A DNA stretch of 64,000 nt from Streptomyces sp. NRRL F-5123 (GTDB lineage: Bacteria > Actinomycetota > Actinomycetes > Streptomycetales > Streptomycetaceae). Under the pieces are notes generated by a model. That model did no database searches. It saw only the letters and a program-made list of their open reading frames with translations, and was not told the DNA's origin. The position numbers and the translations under genes were made by a program. The stretch is from NCBI RefSeq assembly GCF_000721495.1, contig NZ_JOHY01000049.1, forward strand, positions 1 to 64,000, read 5' to 3'. Shown here one piece after another: positions 32,201 to 39,666 of this stretch. The stretch's first letter is position 1. The number at the start of each line of letters is the position of its first letter.

Positions 32201-33557
32201 CCGGCTGCGCGGCGCCGCCGTCCTGCCGCCCGCCGCCGTCGCCGAATGGGCCCTCGCCGCCGCCCGCCACGGCGCCGGGGAGGGCATCGACCCCGCGGAC
32301 GTCCGCACCATCGAGGACCTCGTCTTCGGCCCCCCGGCCCTGCTCACGGGCACCCGCCCGCTCCCCCTGCAGACAGCGGCGGAGACCCACGGCGCCACCC
32401 GCCGGGTACGCGGCTTCACCGCGGAGACCGCGGCCGCGGCGGACCCCGCCGGTGGCGGCACCTCCCACGCGGACCACGCGGAGCACGCCGCCGTCGCGGA
32501 CTACGCCGGTGGCGGCACCTCCCACGCGGACCACGCGGCGCGCCCCGCTGCCGCGGACCACGGCGGCTCCGGTGCCTCTTCCCCCCTCGCAGCGGTCCCC
32601 GGCGCCCCGAACGGCGTCGCGGTCCCCGGCGCCTCCCCCCGGCGCCCGCGCTGGACGCACCGGTTCACCGCCTGCGCCGCGGAGAAGAATCCGCCCGCGC
32701 CCTCCCGGGTCGAGCTCGACGGGCTGCGGGGGCGGATGGCGGGGCGGGACCCGGAGGGGCTGTTCGCCCGGCTCGACGCGAGCGGGGTCGCGTGCGGGTC
32801 GGCGTACCGGGACGTCGTGCGGGGCTGGTGGCAGGCGGAGGACGAGGCGCTGGCGCTGCTGGACAGCGGGGCGGCGGGCGGGGAGGGGTACCTCCTGCAT
32901 CCCGTCGTCCTCGAGGTCTGCCTGCTGGCCGCCGCGCCCCTCGTCACGGACGCCGGCGGCGAGCTGTGGCTGCCGGCCGGGCTGGCCCGGCTGACCTGCC
33001 ACCGCGAGCTTCCCGGACGGGTGTGGTGCCATGCGCGGCGCGCGGCGGACGGCACGGTCGGCGTCGAGCTGTACGACGACGCGGGCGAGCCCCTGGTCAG
33101 CGTCGCCGGGCTGGTGTTCGCCCCCGCCGAGCTGCCCGCGCAGGACGTAGGGGACCCGCAGGACACCGCGGACGGCGGCGAGCCGTGGAATTCCGAGGCG
33201 CTGGCGCGGCTCGCGATCGAGAACCCCGACGGCGCCAGGCAGGCGCTCACCGACACCCTGTTCGCCCGGGTGAGCTCGATGGTCGGCGCCTTCGCCGACG
33301 ACCCGGCGACCGTGCGCACCCGCTTCCCCGTCTCCCGGCTGGGCGACCTCGGCCTCGACTCGCTGCGCGCGATGCGGCTGCGGGAGCAGTTCCGCACCGG
33401 GCTGCAGGTGGACGTACCGCCGCAGAAGCTGCTCGGCGAGAGCACCGTGGCGGACGTCGTGGACCTGGTCTGCCGCTCCCTCGCGGCGCGCAGCCTCGTC
33501 GTGACCGGCGACGAGGAGCCGGCGGCGGGCGAGCCACTCGAAGAACTCATCCTCTAA
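29277..33557 (+). CDS. Type I PKS module with vestigial AT and DH domains (KS-AT(dead)-DH(dead)-ACP)
   Basis: A 1426-residue PKS. N-terminal docking helix (1-32, EEKLRQYLKKATGDLR); intact KS about 35-460 (Cys212, His347, NIGHTQ); an AT remnant about 560-850 whose GHSxGE is GAGIGE (Gly745 for Ser), with the substrate-binding half eroded; a DH remnant about 940-1270 where the catalytic His is Gln974; intact ACP about 1285-1375 (GLDSL, Ser1362). The acidic C-terminus (EPLEELIL) faces the TubC-type docking domain of the next protein. With no working AT, the module must be loaded in trans or pass the chain on without elongation. Three internal tandem duplications lie in linker and decayed regions. 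The NRPS gene follows 21 nt downstream in the same operon. Confidence 0.9.
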   Translation: MADEEKLRQYLKKATGDLRLTARKLQEAELKDSEPIAIVGMGCRFPPGLRSPEGLWEFVAGEGDGISPFPGDRGWGADGGLDGGQGGGSDDAGPGRRGGFLGGPAGADRFDAGFFGITPHEALVTDPQQRLLLETAWDAVDHAGMDPAGLRGTRTGVYAGVSYCHYGAGPQSALPEGAADQQIIGGAPSTTSGRVAYALGLHGPALSIDTACSSSLVAIHLACQALRRGDCELALAGGVTVMATPNVILEFGRRGALAADGRCKPFAAGADGMGFGEGAGLLVLERLSAARAAGHSVLAVIRGSAVNQDGATNGLTSPSRSAQEAVIRQALDSAGLAPDQIDAVEGHGTGTALGDAIEAEAVIATYGENRPQGRPLRLGSVKSNIGHTQTASGVASVIKIVMSMRAGVHARTLNIDSPSTYVDWSAGSVALTTEACPWPATGRPRRAGVSSFGISGTNAHVIVEELSAAGAAGVTLPGAADAGDSAARSAAGGVNGTPLGAAGSAGSAGSAGSAGSAGSAGSAGSAGSANGTAAAAGTGTAGRTAAGAANSAAAVGGTAGGMVPGVAGVGAAGGGVGDGCGPWVLSAKDAGALRDMAGELAGFLAGRPADEVAGVGRVLARSRAGFAHRAVVVGSAADRLDALAALARGQEAPGLVTGTATGAGGAPTALVFTGDAPGAADAARELAARFPVFAAAHAETLARLEEALGAPPAAYRQAAVFALQTALLALVRSFGVEPEVVAGAGIGEIAAARAAGVLSPADAAVLAAAAARADADADADAGALRGDGDLSPADAAALAAAAARADEDAGALRAAAEGVAYGTPDRTLVLAAGGAAGEPERWATGGFLGAGGDVLARVREQGAAVCLELDPGAVTTAGELLARLAAAYTAGAAVRWEAAFDGVAESGEQVRLPGYPFRRSRYWLASPALGGHGPSEPAREPVHPLLGSEIDLADPAERRFARTLTGREPWYAGQYRLRGAAVLPPAAVAEWALAAARHGAGEGIDPADVRTIEDLVFGPPALLTGTRPLPLQTAAETHGATRRVRGFTAETAAAADPAGGGTSHADHAEHAAVADYAGGGTSHADHAARPAAADHGGSGASSPLAAVPGAPNGVAVPGASPRRPRWTHRFTACAAEKNPPAPSRVELDGLRGRMAGRDPEGLFARLDASGVACGSAYRDVVRGWWQAEDEALALLDSGAAGGEGYLLHPVVLEVCLLAAAPLVTDAGGELWLPAGLARLTCHRELPGRVWCHARRAADGTVGVELYDDAGEPLVSVAGLVFAPAELPAQDVGDPQDTADGGEPWNSEALARLAIENPDGARQALTDTLFARVSSMVGAFADDPATVRTRFPVSRLGDLGLDSLRAMRLREQFRTGLQVDVPPQKLLGESTVADVVDLVCRSLAARSLVVTGDEEPAAGEPLEELIL
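30780..30860 (+). repeat. Nine perfect tandem copies of a 9-bp unit in the KS-AT linker
   Basis: GCGGGCAGC repeated nine times without change, encoding a (Gly-Ser-Ala)n run in the linker between KS and dead AT. The repeat is in frame, so copy-number change would only alter linker length. Confidence 0.95.
31548..31714 (+). repeat. Imperfect tandem duplication (96-bp period) inside the dead AT
   Basis: Two copies starting at 31548 and 31644 encode LSPADAAVLAAAAARAD and LSPADAAALAAAAARAD; the first has an extra Asp-Ala stretch. The duplication replaces part of a normal AT fold, in frame. Confidence 0.85.
32447..32538 (+). repeat. Tandem duplication (57-bp period) inside the dead DH
   Basis: Two identical 35-bp segments (32447-32481 and 32504-32538) at a 57-bp spacing encode AGGGTSHADHA twice. 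The insertion lies in the decayed DH region and keeps the reading frame. Confidence 0.9.
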
Positions 33558-33578
33558 CCCGCCAGAAGGGCAGCCACC

Positions 33579-36500
33579 ATGACCACCGACCTCTTCGCCG
33601 AGCTGTACCGCCGCGGGGTCAGACTGCGGCTGGCCGACGGCCGGCTGCATGTGACGGCCCCGCCCGGTGCGCTGACTCCCGAGCTGCGCGACGAGATGAA
33701 GCTGCGGCGGGACGAGCTCGTCGAGATCGTCTCCCGCTCCGCCGCCGCGTCGGACGGGGCGGAGGCGCTCGTGCCCCGGCCCGAGGAGCGGCACGAGCCC
33801 TTCCCGCTGACCGACATCCAGCAGGCCTACTGGGTGGGCCGGACACCCGCGGTGGAGCTGGGCGGCAACTCGACGCACTGCTACCTGGAGTTCGACGCCG
33901 CCGATCTCGACGTCCCGCGCCTCGGGCGGAGCCTGGACGAGCTCGTACGGCGGCACGACATGCTCCGGGCGGTCATCCAGCCGGACGGCCGGCAGCGCGT
34001 GCTGCCGGAGGTGCCGGCGTACGAGGTGCGGGCCCTGGACCTGTCCGGGCTGGACGAGGCCGCGCAGGAGGCGGGGATCGAGGAGATCCGCCAGGAGCTG
34101 GCGCACCAGGTGCTGCCCGCCGACCGGTGGCCGCTGTTCGAGGTGCGGGCCACGAAGCTGGACGAGCGGCGCTGGCGGCTGCACCTGAGTCTGGACATGC
34201 TGATCATGGACGGCTTCAGCTTCGGGATCTTCCAGCGCGACTGGTTCCGCTTCTACAGCTGTCCGGACGAGCCGCCCGCGCCGCTCGGTGTGACCTTCCG
34301 CGACTGCGTCCTCGCCGAGCAGCGGGCGCAGGGCGAGCAGCGCTTCGAGGACGACCGGAAGTACTGGCTGGACCGGCTCGACACCCTGGCGCCCGCGCCG
34401 GAACTGCCGCTGGCCGTGCAGCCCGGGCAGCTCAGCCGCCCGCGCTTCGCCCGGCAGCACGCCCGGCTGCCGCGCGAGAGGTGGACGGCGGTGAAGGAGA
34501 CGGCCCGCAGCCGCGGCCTCACCCCTTCCGCGGTGCTCATGACCGCGTACGCCGACGTGCTGCGCCGCTGGTCGAAGCGGCCCGAACTGACCATGAACCT
34601 CACGCTGTTCAACCGCCCGCCGCTGCACCCGCAGGTCGGCGAGGTGATCGGCGACTTCACCTCGCTGGTGCTGCTGGAGACCCGGCCCGAGGCCGGGGAC
34701 TCCTTCGCCGGGCGGGCCAAGCAGCTGCACCTGCAGCTCATGGAGGACCTGGGGCATTCGACCTTCTCCGGCGTGCGGGTGCTGCGCGAGCGGGCCCGGA
34801 GGCTGGGCGGGCGGCCGGGCGCGGCCATGCCGGTGGTCTTCACCAGCATGGTCGGCTTCGACTCCGGGTCCGGCCCGACCGAGACCGCCCAGGTCTTCGG
34901 CGACGTCGTGTACGGCGTGAGCCAGACGCCGCAGGTGTGGCTGGACTACCAGGTGCTGGAGGACCGCGGGGAGCTGCTGGTCAACTGGGACTACGTCGAG
35001 GGCCTCTTCCCCGACGGCATGCTGGAGGAGATGTTCGAGGCGCACCGGGCGGGCCTGGAGCGGCTGGCCGGCGGCGAGGCGGCGTGGGACGAGCGGGAGA
35101 TCGTCGTCCTGCCGCAGGAGCAGGCCGAGGAGCGCCGCCGGGCCAACGACACGTACGTCGACATCCCGGAGCGGACGCTGTGCGCGCTGGTCGAGGAGCA
35201 GGCCGCGCGGACCCCGGACGCGGTCGCGGTGATCGCCCCGGACGGAGCGCACGGCTACGCCGAACTCGTCGCGGACTCCCACCGGCTGGCGCACGTGCTG
35301 CAGGCGGCGGGCGCCGCGCGGGACACCCTGGTCGGCGTCATCGCCGAGAAGGGCTACGAGCAGGTGGCGGCGGCCCTCGGCGTCACCCGGTCGGGGGCGG
35401 CGTACCTGCCGGTCGAGCCGCGCTGGCCGGCGGCCCGCCGGGCGAAGCTGCTCGAACAGGGCGGGGTGCGGGTCGTGGTGACGACCCCGCGGCTGCGCGA
35501 GGAGCTGGAGTGGCCCGCGGGCGTCCGGCTGGTGACGCTCGCCGACGACGAGGTGCGGTCCGCGCCCGCGACGCCGCCGGCGGCCGGTCCCGACCCGGCG
35601 GACCTGGCGTACGTCATCTTCACCTCCGGCTCGACCGGCACCCCCAAGGGCGTCATGATCGACCACCGGGCGGCCGCCAACACCATCCAGGACCTGGCCG
35701 AGCGCTACTCGGTCACGGCCGCCGACCGCGCGCTGGCGCTGTCCGCGCTGAGCTTCGACCTGTCCGTCTACGACATCTTCGGCATGCTCGCGGCGGGCGG
35801 CGCGGTGGTGATGCCGGAGCCGGGCCGGGCGCAGGAGCCGCAGCACTGGTCGGAGCTGGTGGAACGGCACGGGGTGACGGTCTGGAACAGCGTCCCGGCC
35901 CTGATGCAGGTGTGGATCGACGCGCACGACACCGCCGCTCCCCCGCCCGGTCACGCCCTGCGGCTGGTCATGATGAGCGGCGACTGGATCCCGGTCGCGC
36001 TCCCGGACCGCATCCGCGCCTGCTACCCCGACGCGGTGCTGATGAGCCAGGGCGGCGCCACGGAGGCGTCGATCTGGTCGATCCACCACCCGATCGGCGA
36101 GGTGCCCGCGGACTGGTCGCGGATCCCGTACGGCAAGGCGCTCGGCAACCAGACGATGCACGTCTACGACGAGTGGCTGGAGCCGAGCCCGGTGTGGGCG
36201 ACCGGCGAGATCTACATCGGCGGCAGCGGGGTGGCCCGCGGCTACTGGGCCGATCCGGAGCGGACGGCGGAGCGCTTCTTCACGCACCCGCGCACCGGGG
36301 AGCGGCTCTACCGCACCGGTGACCTCGGCCGCTTCCTGCCCGGCGGGGACATCGACTTCCTGGGCCGCGAGGACTCGCAGATCAAGCTCAACGGCTACCG
36401 CATCGAGCTGGGCGAGATAGCCGCGCCGCTGCGCCGCCACCCCGGGGTGCGGGACGCGCTGGTCGCGGTGGACACCAACCCGCGCACCGGCAGCCGGCAG

Positions 36501-36965
36501 CTGGTCGCGTACCTGGTGCCGGACGGGGGCGAGGCGGTGCCGGGGCGTACGCACCCGGACGCGGCGCTGCTGCGGGCCCAGCTGGAGGAGCTGCTGCCCG
36601 AGTACATGGTGCCGCGGCACTACCTCGTCATCCCGCGGGTGCCGCTGAGCGCGAACGGCAAGGTGGACGCGTCCGCGCTGCCCGCCCCGCGCGAGCAGCA
36701 GCCAGCGGGCACGCACTCGGCGCCGCAGGACGACGTGGAGCGTACGCTGCTCGGTTTCTGGCAGGAGGTCCTGGAGCGCGACGACTTCGGGACGGACGAG
36801 AACTTCTTCGAGCTCGGCGGCGACTCGCTGCACGCGATCGGCATCCTGGAGCGGGTCGCGCGGGAGTTCGGCACCACGGTGAGCCAGGACGAGGGGCTGC
36901 GCACCCTCTTCGACAACCCGACGGTCGCCCGGCTCGCAACGGTGCTGCGGCCCGCCGCCGGCTGA
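33579..36965 (+). CDS. NRPS Cy-A-PCP module predicted to install cysteine as thiazoline
   Basis: A 1128-residue NRPS. TubC-type N-terminal docking domain (1-52); heterocyclisation (Cy) domain about 75-500, shown by LTDIQQAYWVGR and D-x4-D (DMLIMD, 206-211) in place of HHxxxDG; adenylation domain about 530-1035 (FTSGSTGTPKG; GDLGRFLPGGDIDFLGR; lysine motif PLSANGKVD); PCP about 1055-1120 (LGGDSL, Ser1083). Around the binding pocket I read D-L-S-V-Y, WNSVP, MMSGDW and ATEASIWSI, which agrees with published cysteine codes (D-L-Y-N-x-S-x-I). No oxidase, reductase or thioesterase domain follows, so the ring would stay a thiazoline unless oxidised in trans, and release must be by another protein. 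It should receive its chain from the PKS encoded just upstream. Confidence 0.93.
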   Translation: MTTDLFAELYRRGVRLRLADGRLHVTAPPGALTPELRDEMKLRRDELVEIVSRSAAASDGAEALVPRPEERHEPFPLTDIQQAYWVGRTPAVELGGNSTHCYLEFDAADLDVPRLGRSLDELVRRHDMLRAVIQPDGRQRVLPEVPAYEVRALDLSGLDEAAQEAGIEEIRQELAHQVLPADRWPLFEVRATKLDERRWRLHLSLDMLIMDGFSFGIFQRDWFRFYSCPDEPPAPLGVTFRDCVLAEQRAQGEQRFEDDRKYWLDRLDTLAPAPELPLAVQPGQLSRPRFARQHARLPRERWTAVKETARSRGLTPSAVLMTAYADVLRRWSKRPELTMNLTLFNRPPLHPQVGEVIGDFTSLVLLETRPEAGDSFAGRAKQLHLQLMEDLGHSTFSGVRVLRERARRLGGRPGAAMPVVFTSMVGFDSGSGPTETAQVFGDVVYGVSQTPQVWLDYQVLEDRGELLVNWDYVEGLFPDGMLEEMFEAHRAGLERLAGGEAAWDEREIVVLPQEQAEERRRANDTYVDIPERTLCALVEEQAARTPDAVAVIAPDGAHGYAELVADSHRLAHVLQAAGAARDTLVGVIAEKGYEQVAAALGVTRSGAAYLPVEPRWPAARRAKLLEQGGVRVVVTTPRLREELEWPAGVRLVTLADDEVRSAPATPPAAGPDPADLAYVIFTSGSTGTPKGVMIDHRAAANTIQDLAERYSVTAADRALALSALSFDLSVYDIFGMLAAGGAVVMPEPGRAQEPQHWSELVERHGVTVWNSVPALMQVWIDAHDTAAPPPGHALRLVMMSGDWIPVALPDRIRACYPDAVLMSQGGATEASIWSIHHPIGEVPADWSRIPYGKALGNQTMHVYDEWLEPSPVWATGEIYIGGSGVARGYWADPERTAERFFTHPRTGERLYRTGDLGRFLPGGDIDFLGREDSQIKLNGYRIELGEIAAPLRRHPGVRDALVAVDTNPRTGSRQLVAYLVPDGGEAVPGRTHPDAALLRAQLEELLPEYMVPRHYLVIPRVPLSANGKVDASALPAPREQQPAGTHSAPQDDVERTLLGFWQEVLERDDFGTDENFFELGGDSLHAIGILERVAREFGTTVSQDEGLRTLFDNPTVARLATVLRPAAG

Positions 36966-36970
36966 GCCCC

Positions 36971-37019
36971 GCACGACGGAGCCGGGCCACCCCCCATGGG
37001 CGGCCCGGCTCCGTCGTGC
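36971..37019. terminator. Bidirectional hairpin terminator between NRPS and ABC exporter genes
   Basis: Perfect 18-bp stem (36971-36988 with 37002-37019) and a 13-nt loop between two convergent stops (36965 plus, 37026 minus). Confidence 0.88.
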
Positions 37020-37025
37020 GTCGCG

Positions 37026-37874
37026 TCAGCTCTCCTTGCCGTACAGGTGCAGGCAGATCGGTGCGCAGACGGCGGTGATGACGGCGCTCGCGACGAGCGT
37101 CCAGGCGACCGCGCCGCCGGTGCCCGAGCCGCCGTTCATCAGGTCGCGGGCGGCGGTGGCGACATGGCTGAGCGGGTTGACCTTGACGAAGGCCTGGAGC
37201 CAGCCGGGCATGGTGCTGGGCTTGACGAAGACGTTGCTGGCGAAGGACAGCGGCATCAGCACGGCGTTGGCGATGCTGATGACGACGGCCGGGTCGCGCA
37301 GCGCGAGGGCGAGCGCTGCCCACACCAGGGACAGCGCGAGGCCGAAGACGATGACCAGGGCGACGGCGCCGAGGACGCCGAGGAAGCCGTTGTCGGGGCG
37401 GTAGCCCATGGCGACGCCCAGCACGATGACGATGACGGACGCGAAGACGTACCGCGCCCCGTCGCTGAGCAGGCCGCCGAGCACGAACGCGCCGCGCCAG
37501 ATGGGCAGCCCGCGGAAGCGGTCGAACGCGCCGCTGCGGACGTCCTGGGCGAGCCGGCCGCCGCCGTACATCGTGACGATGGCGATGCTCATGCTGAGCA
37601 CGCCGGGCAGCAGGACCTTGAGGTATTCGGACGTGGAGCCGCTGATCGCGCCGCCGAAGAGGTAGGTGAAGAGCACCGTGAACAGGATCGGGATGGCGGT
37701 GGAGTCCACGAGCTGCTTGGGGTCGTGCTTGAGCTTGAGCATGGCGCGGCTGCCGAAGGCGGCGGAGGCCGCGACGGGGCCGGCCCGGTGGCGGGTGCGG
37801 CCGGCGGCGAGCAGGGCGTCGACGGGGTCGGCCGCCGCTGCGGCGGGGCGCGCGGGGGCGGTGGGGCTGCTCAT
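37026..37874 (-). CDS. ABC-2 type exporter permease (DrrB-like)
   Basis: A 282-residue membrane protein with about six transmembrane segments of the ABC-2/DrrB family ([17 protein letters not shown]; a [15 protein letters not shown] loop; [20 protein letters not shown], typical of the family). It pairs with the ATPase encoded just upstream (ATGA overlap at 37871-37874). Together they should export the cluster product and give resistance. The N-terminal ~40 residues are Ala/Pro-rich and cytosolic. Confidence 0.92.
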   Translation of the reverse strand: MSSPTAPARPAAAAADPVDALLAAGRTRHRAGPVAASAAFGSRAMLKLKHDPKQLVDSTAIPILFTVLFTYLFGGAISGSTSEYLKVLLPGVLSMSIAIVTMYGGGRLAQDVRSGAFDRFRGLPIWRGAFVLGGLLSDGARYVFASVIVIVLGVAMGYRPDNGFLGVLGAVALVIVFGLALSLVWAALALALRDPAVVISIANAVLMPLSFASNVFVKPSTMPGWLQAFVKVNPLSHVATAARDLMNGGSGTGGAVAWTLVASAVITAVCAPICLHLYGKES

Positions 37875-38896
37875 GCGGTCTGGTCCTCGTGGTCGGGGGT
37901 GGCCGGGGCCGTCCGGTGGCCGGTGAGGGCGAGGAAGGCCTCGTCGAGGCTGGGCTGGCCGAGCGAGAGGTCGGCGACGCCCACGCCGGCGTCGGCGAGC
38001 CGGGTCATGGTGCGGCCGACGAGCCGGCTCACGTCCTTGTCGCCCTTGCCGCCCTGCGCGGTGGCGAGCATCACGGACAGCGCGAAGGGGTCGGCGTCCA
38101 GCTCCACCGTCCCTTCGAGGGACTCGCCGAGGATCTGCCGGGCCCGGTCGCGCTGGGCCTCGTCGAGCAGCCGCAGGTGCAGGGTGCCGGAGCCGACGCG
38201 GGACTTGAGCTGGGAGCTGGTGCCCTCGGCGACGATCCGGCCGTTGTCGATGACCGCGATCTGCTCGGCGAGCTGGTCGGCCTCGTCCAGGTACTGCGTG
38301 GTGAGCAGCACGGTGGTGCCGGCCGCCGCGACCCGGCGGACCAGCTCCCACACCTGGTTGCGGCTGCGCGGGTCGAGCCCGGTCGTCGGCTCGTCCAGGA
38401 ACAGCAGGTCGGGCGTGACGACGAGGCTGGCCGCGATGTCCAGCCGGCGGCGCATACCGCCGGAGTAGCCGCTCACCGGGCGGCCCGCCGCGTCGGTCAG
38501 GTCGAAGGCGGCCAGCAGCGCGTCGGCCCGGTCCCGGCAGGCGGGGCGGGGCAGGCCCTGGAGGCGGCCGAGGAAGATCAGGTTCTCGTATCCCGTCAAA
38601 TCCTCGTCGAGCGAGGCGTACTGGCCGGTGAGCGACACCCGGGCGCGGATCGCGTCGGCCTCGGTCAGCACGTCGTGGCCGAGCACCTTGGCGGTGCCGC
38701 CGGTCGGTTTGATCAGCGTGGCAAGGATCCGGATGGTGGTGGTCTTGCCCGCACCGTTCGGGCCCAGGAACCCGAACACCTGGCCGCGCGGGATCGTCAG
38801 GTCGATCCCGTCCAGCGCCCGCTTCTCCCCGTAGGCCTTGGCCATGCCGCGTGCCTCGACCGCCGGTTGATCCTCGTCCACGCGATTCTTTGACAT
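37871..38896 (-). CDS. ABC exporter ATP-binding protein (DrrA-like)
   Basis: A 341-residue daunorubicin-resistance-type ATPase: Walker [11 protein letters not shown]-loop [15 protein letters not shown], signature [10 protein letters not shown], Walker [14 protein letters not shown], switch His position occupied by Gln ([10 protein letters not shown]), as is usual in the DrrA group. The C-terminal DrrA extension ends [17 protein letters not shown]. It is translationally coupled to the permease and divergent from a TetR regulator. Confidence 0.95.
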   Translation of the reverse strand: MSKNRVDEDQPAVEARGMAKAYGEKRALDGIDLTIPRGQVFGFLGPNGAGKTTTIRILATLIKPTGGTAKVLGHDVLTEADAIRARVSLTGQYASLDEDLTGYENLIFLGRLQGLPRPACRDRADALLAAFDLTDAAGRPVSGYSGGMRRRLDIAASLVVTPDLLFLDEPTTGLDPRSRNQVWELVRRVAAAGTTVLLTTQYLDEADQLAEQIAVIDNGRIVAEGTSSQLKSRVGSGTLHLRLLDEAQRDRARQILGESLEGTVELDADPFALSVMLATAQGGKGDKDVSRLVGRTMTRLADAGVGVADLSLGQPSLDEAFLALTGHRTAPATPDHEDQTA

Positions 38897-38906
38897 GCCG
38901 TAAGAG

Positions 38907-38931
38907 TTGACTATCTCTCACAGCTTGTCAA
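38907..38931. promoter_or_regulatory. Imperfect dyad (TTGAC...GTCAA) between ABC exporter and TetR genes
   Basis: TTGAC (38907-38911) and GTCAA (38927-38931) with partial inner symmetry lie in the 64-bp divergent region. The left arm could also serve as a -35 box. Likely operator of the TetR protein encoded at 38961. Confidence 0.5.
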
Positions 38932-38960
38932 GGTTATGGCGGAACGCATACCGTCGGGGA

Positions 38961-39557
38961 ATGGTCGACTCGCAGGAAACCGCCCCGCCGCCGCGCCGAC
39001 GCCGCGCCGACGCGCAGCGCAGCATCGACGCCATCCTCAACGCGAGCCGGGTCGTGCTCGGCGAGCGCCCGGACGCGAGCATGGACGACGTCGCCTCCGC
39101 GGCGGGCGTCACACGGCAGACGGTCTACGCGCATTTCCCCTCGCGGGACGCGCTGGTCGCCGCCCTCATCGAGGCGGCCGCCGCCGAGTACCTCGGCGCG
39201 CTCGACGCCGCCGGGCTCGACAGCACCCCGCCCCCGCAGGCGCTCGCGCAGTTCCTGGACGCGGGCTGGCGCTTCCTGCGCCGCCACCCGATGCTGCTCA
39301 ACCCGACCGCGCCGCGCACGCCGGAGCCCAACCACAACGCGCTGTCCGACGTGGTGCCGCCGCGGCTCGAACGGCTCGTCACCCGCGGCATGGAGGGCGG
39401 CGACTTCGACGTGTCGCTGCCCGCGGCCTGGCTCGCCGCCGCGATCATCGGCCTCCAGCACGCCGCCGCCGCGGAGGTCGCCGCCGGCCGCCTGCTCGCG
39501 GACGACGCGGAGGCGCTGTGCCTGCGGAGCGCACTGCGGTTGTGCGGGAGCAGGTAG
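38961..39557 (+). CDS. TetR-family regulator of the ABC exporter
   Basis: A 198-residue TetR-type repressor: N-terminal HTH (about 15-65) with SMDDVASAAGVTRQTVYAHF and PSRDALVAALIEAA. I chose ATG 38961; the upstream in-frame TTG codon would add residues overlapping the promoter. It is divergent from the DrrAB-like pair with a 64-bp gap containing a dyad, so it probably represses export until the product accumulates. A hairpin terminator follows. Confidence 0.92.
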   Translation: MVDSQETAPPPRRRRADAQRSIDAILNASRVVLGERPDASMDDVASAAGVTRQTVYAHFPSRDALVAALIEAAAAEYLGALDAAGLDSTPPPQALAQFLDAGWRFLRRHPMLLNPTAPRTPEPNHNALSDVVPPRLERLVTRGMEGGDFDVSLPAAWLAAAIIGLQHAAAAEVAAGRLLADDAEALCLRSALRLCGSR

Positions 39558-39622
39558 ACCGCCCGGGCCGTGTACGGCACATCCCGTCCGCCCGGCGGGC
39601 GGACGACGCCATGTGTCGGGCA

Positions 39623-39654
39623 CCGCCCGGCGGAGGGACTCCTCCGCCGGGCGG
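39623..39654. terminator. Hairpin terminator between TetR and PKS genes
   Basis: Perfect 14-bp stem (39623-39636 with 39641-39654) and tetraloop, between convergent stops at 39557 (plus) and 39667 (minus). Confidence 0.85.
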
Positions 39655-39666
39655 CCCGCTCCCGCG

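Noticed and set aside
29109..36974. 2621-aa minus-strand open frame opposite the PKS and NRPS genes
   Set aside because: Antisense shadow; composition is Arg/Gly/His-rich, with no domain, whereas the plus strand has clear KS, ACP, Cy, A and PCP motifs.
38907..38960. TTG codon as start of the TetR regulator
   Set aside because: It would place coding sequence over the divergent promoter; ATG 38961 gives a normal-length TetR protein.
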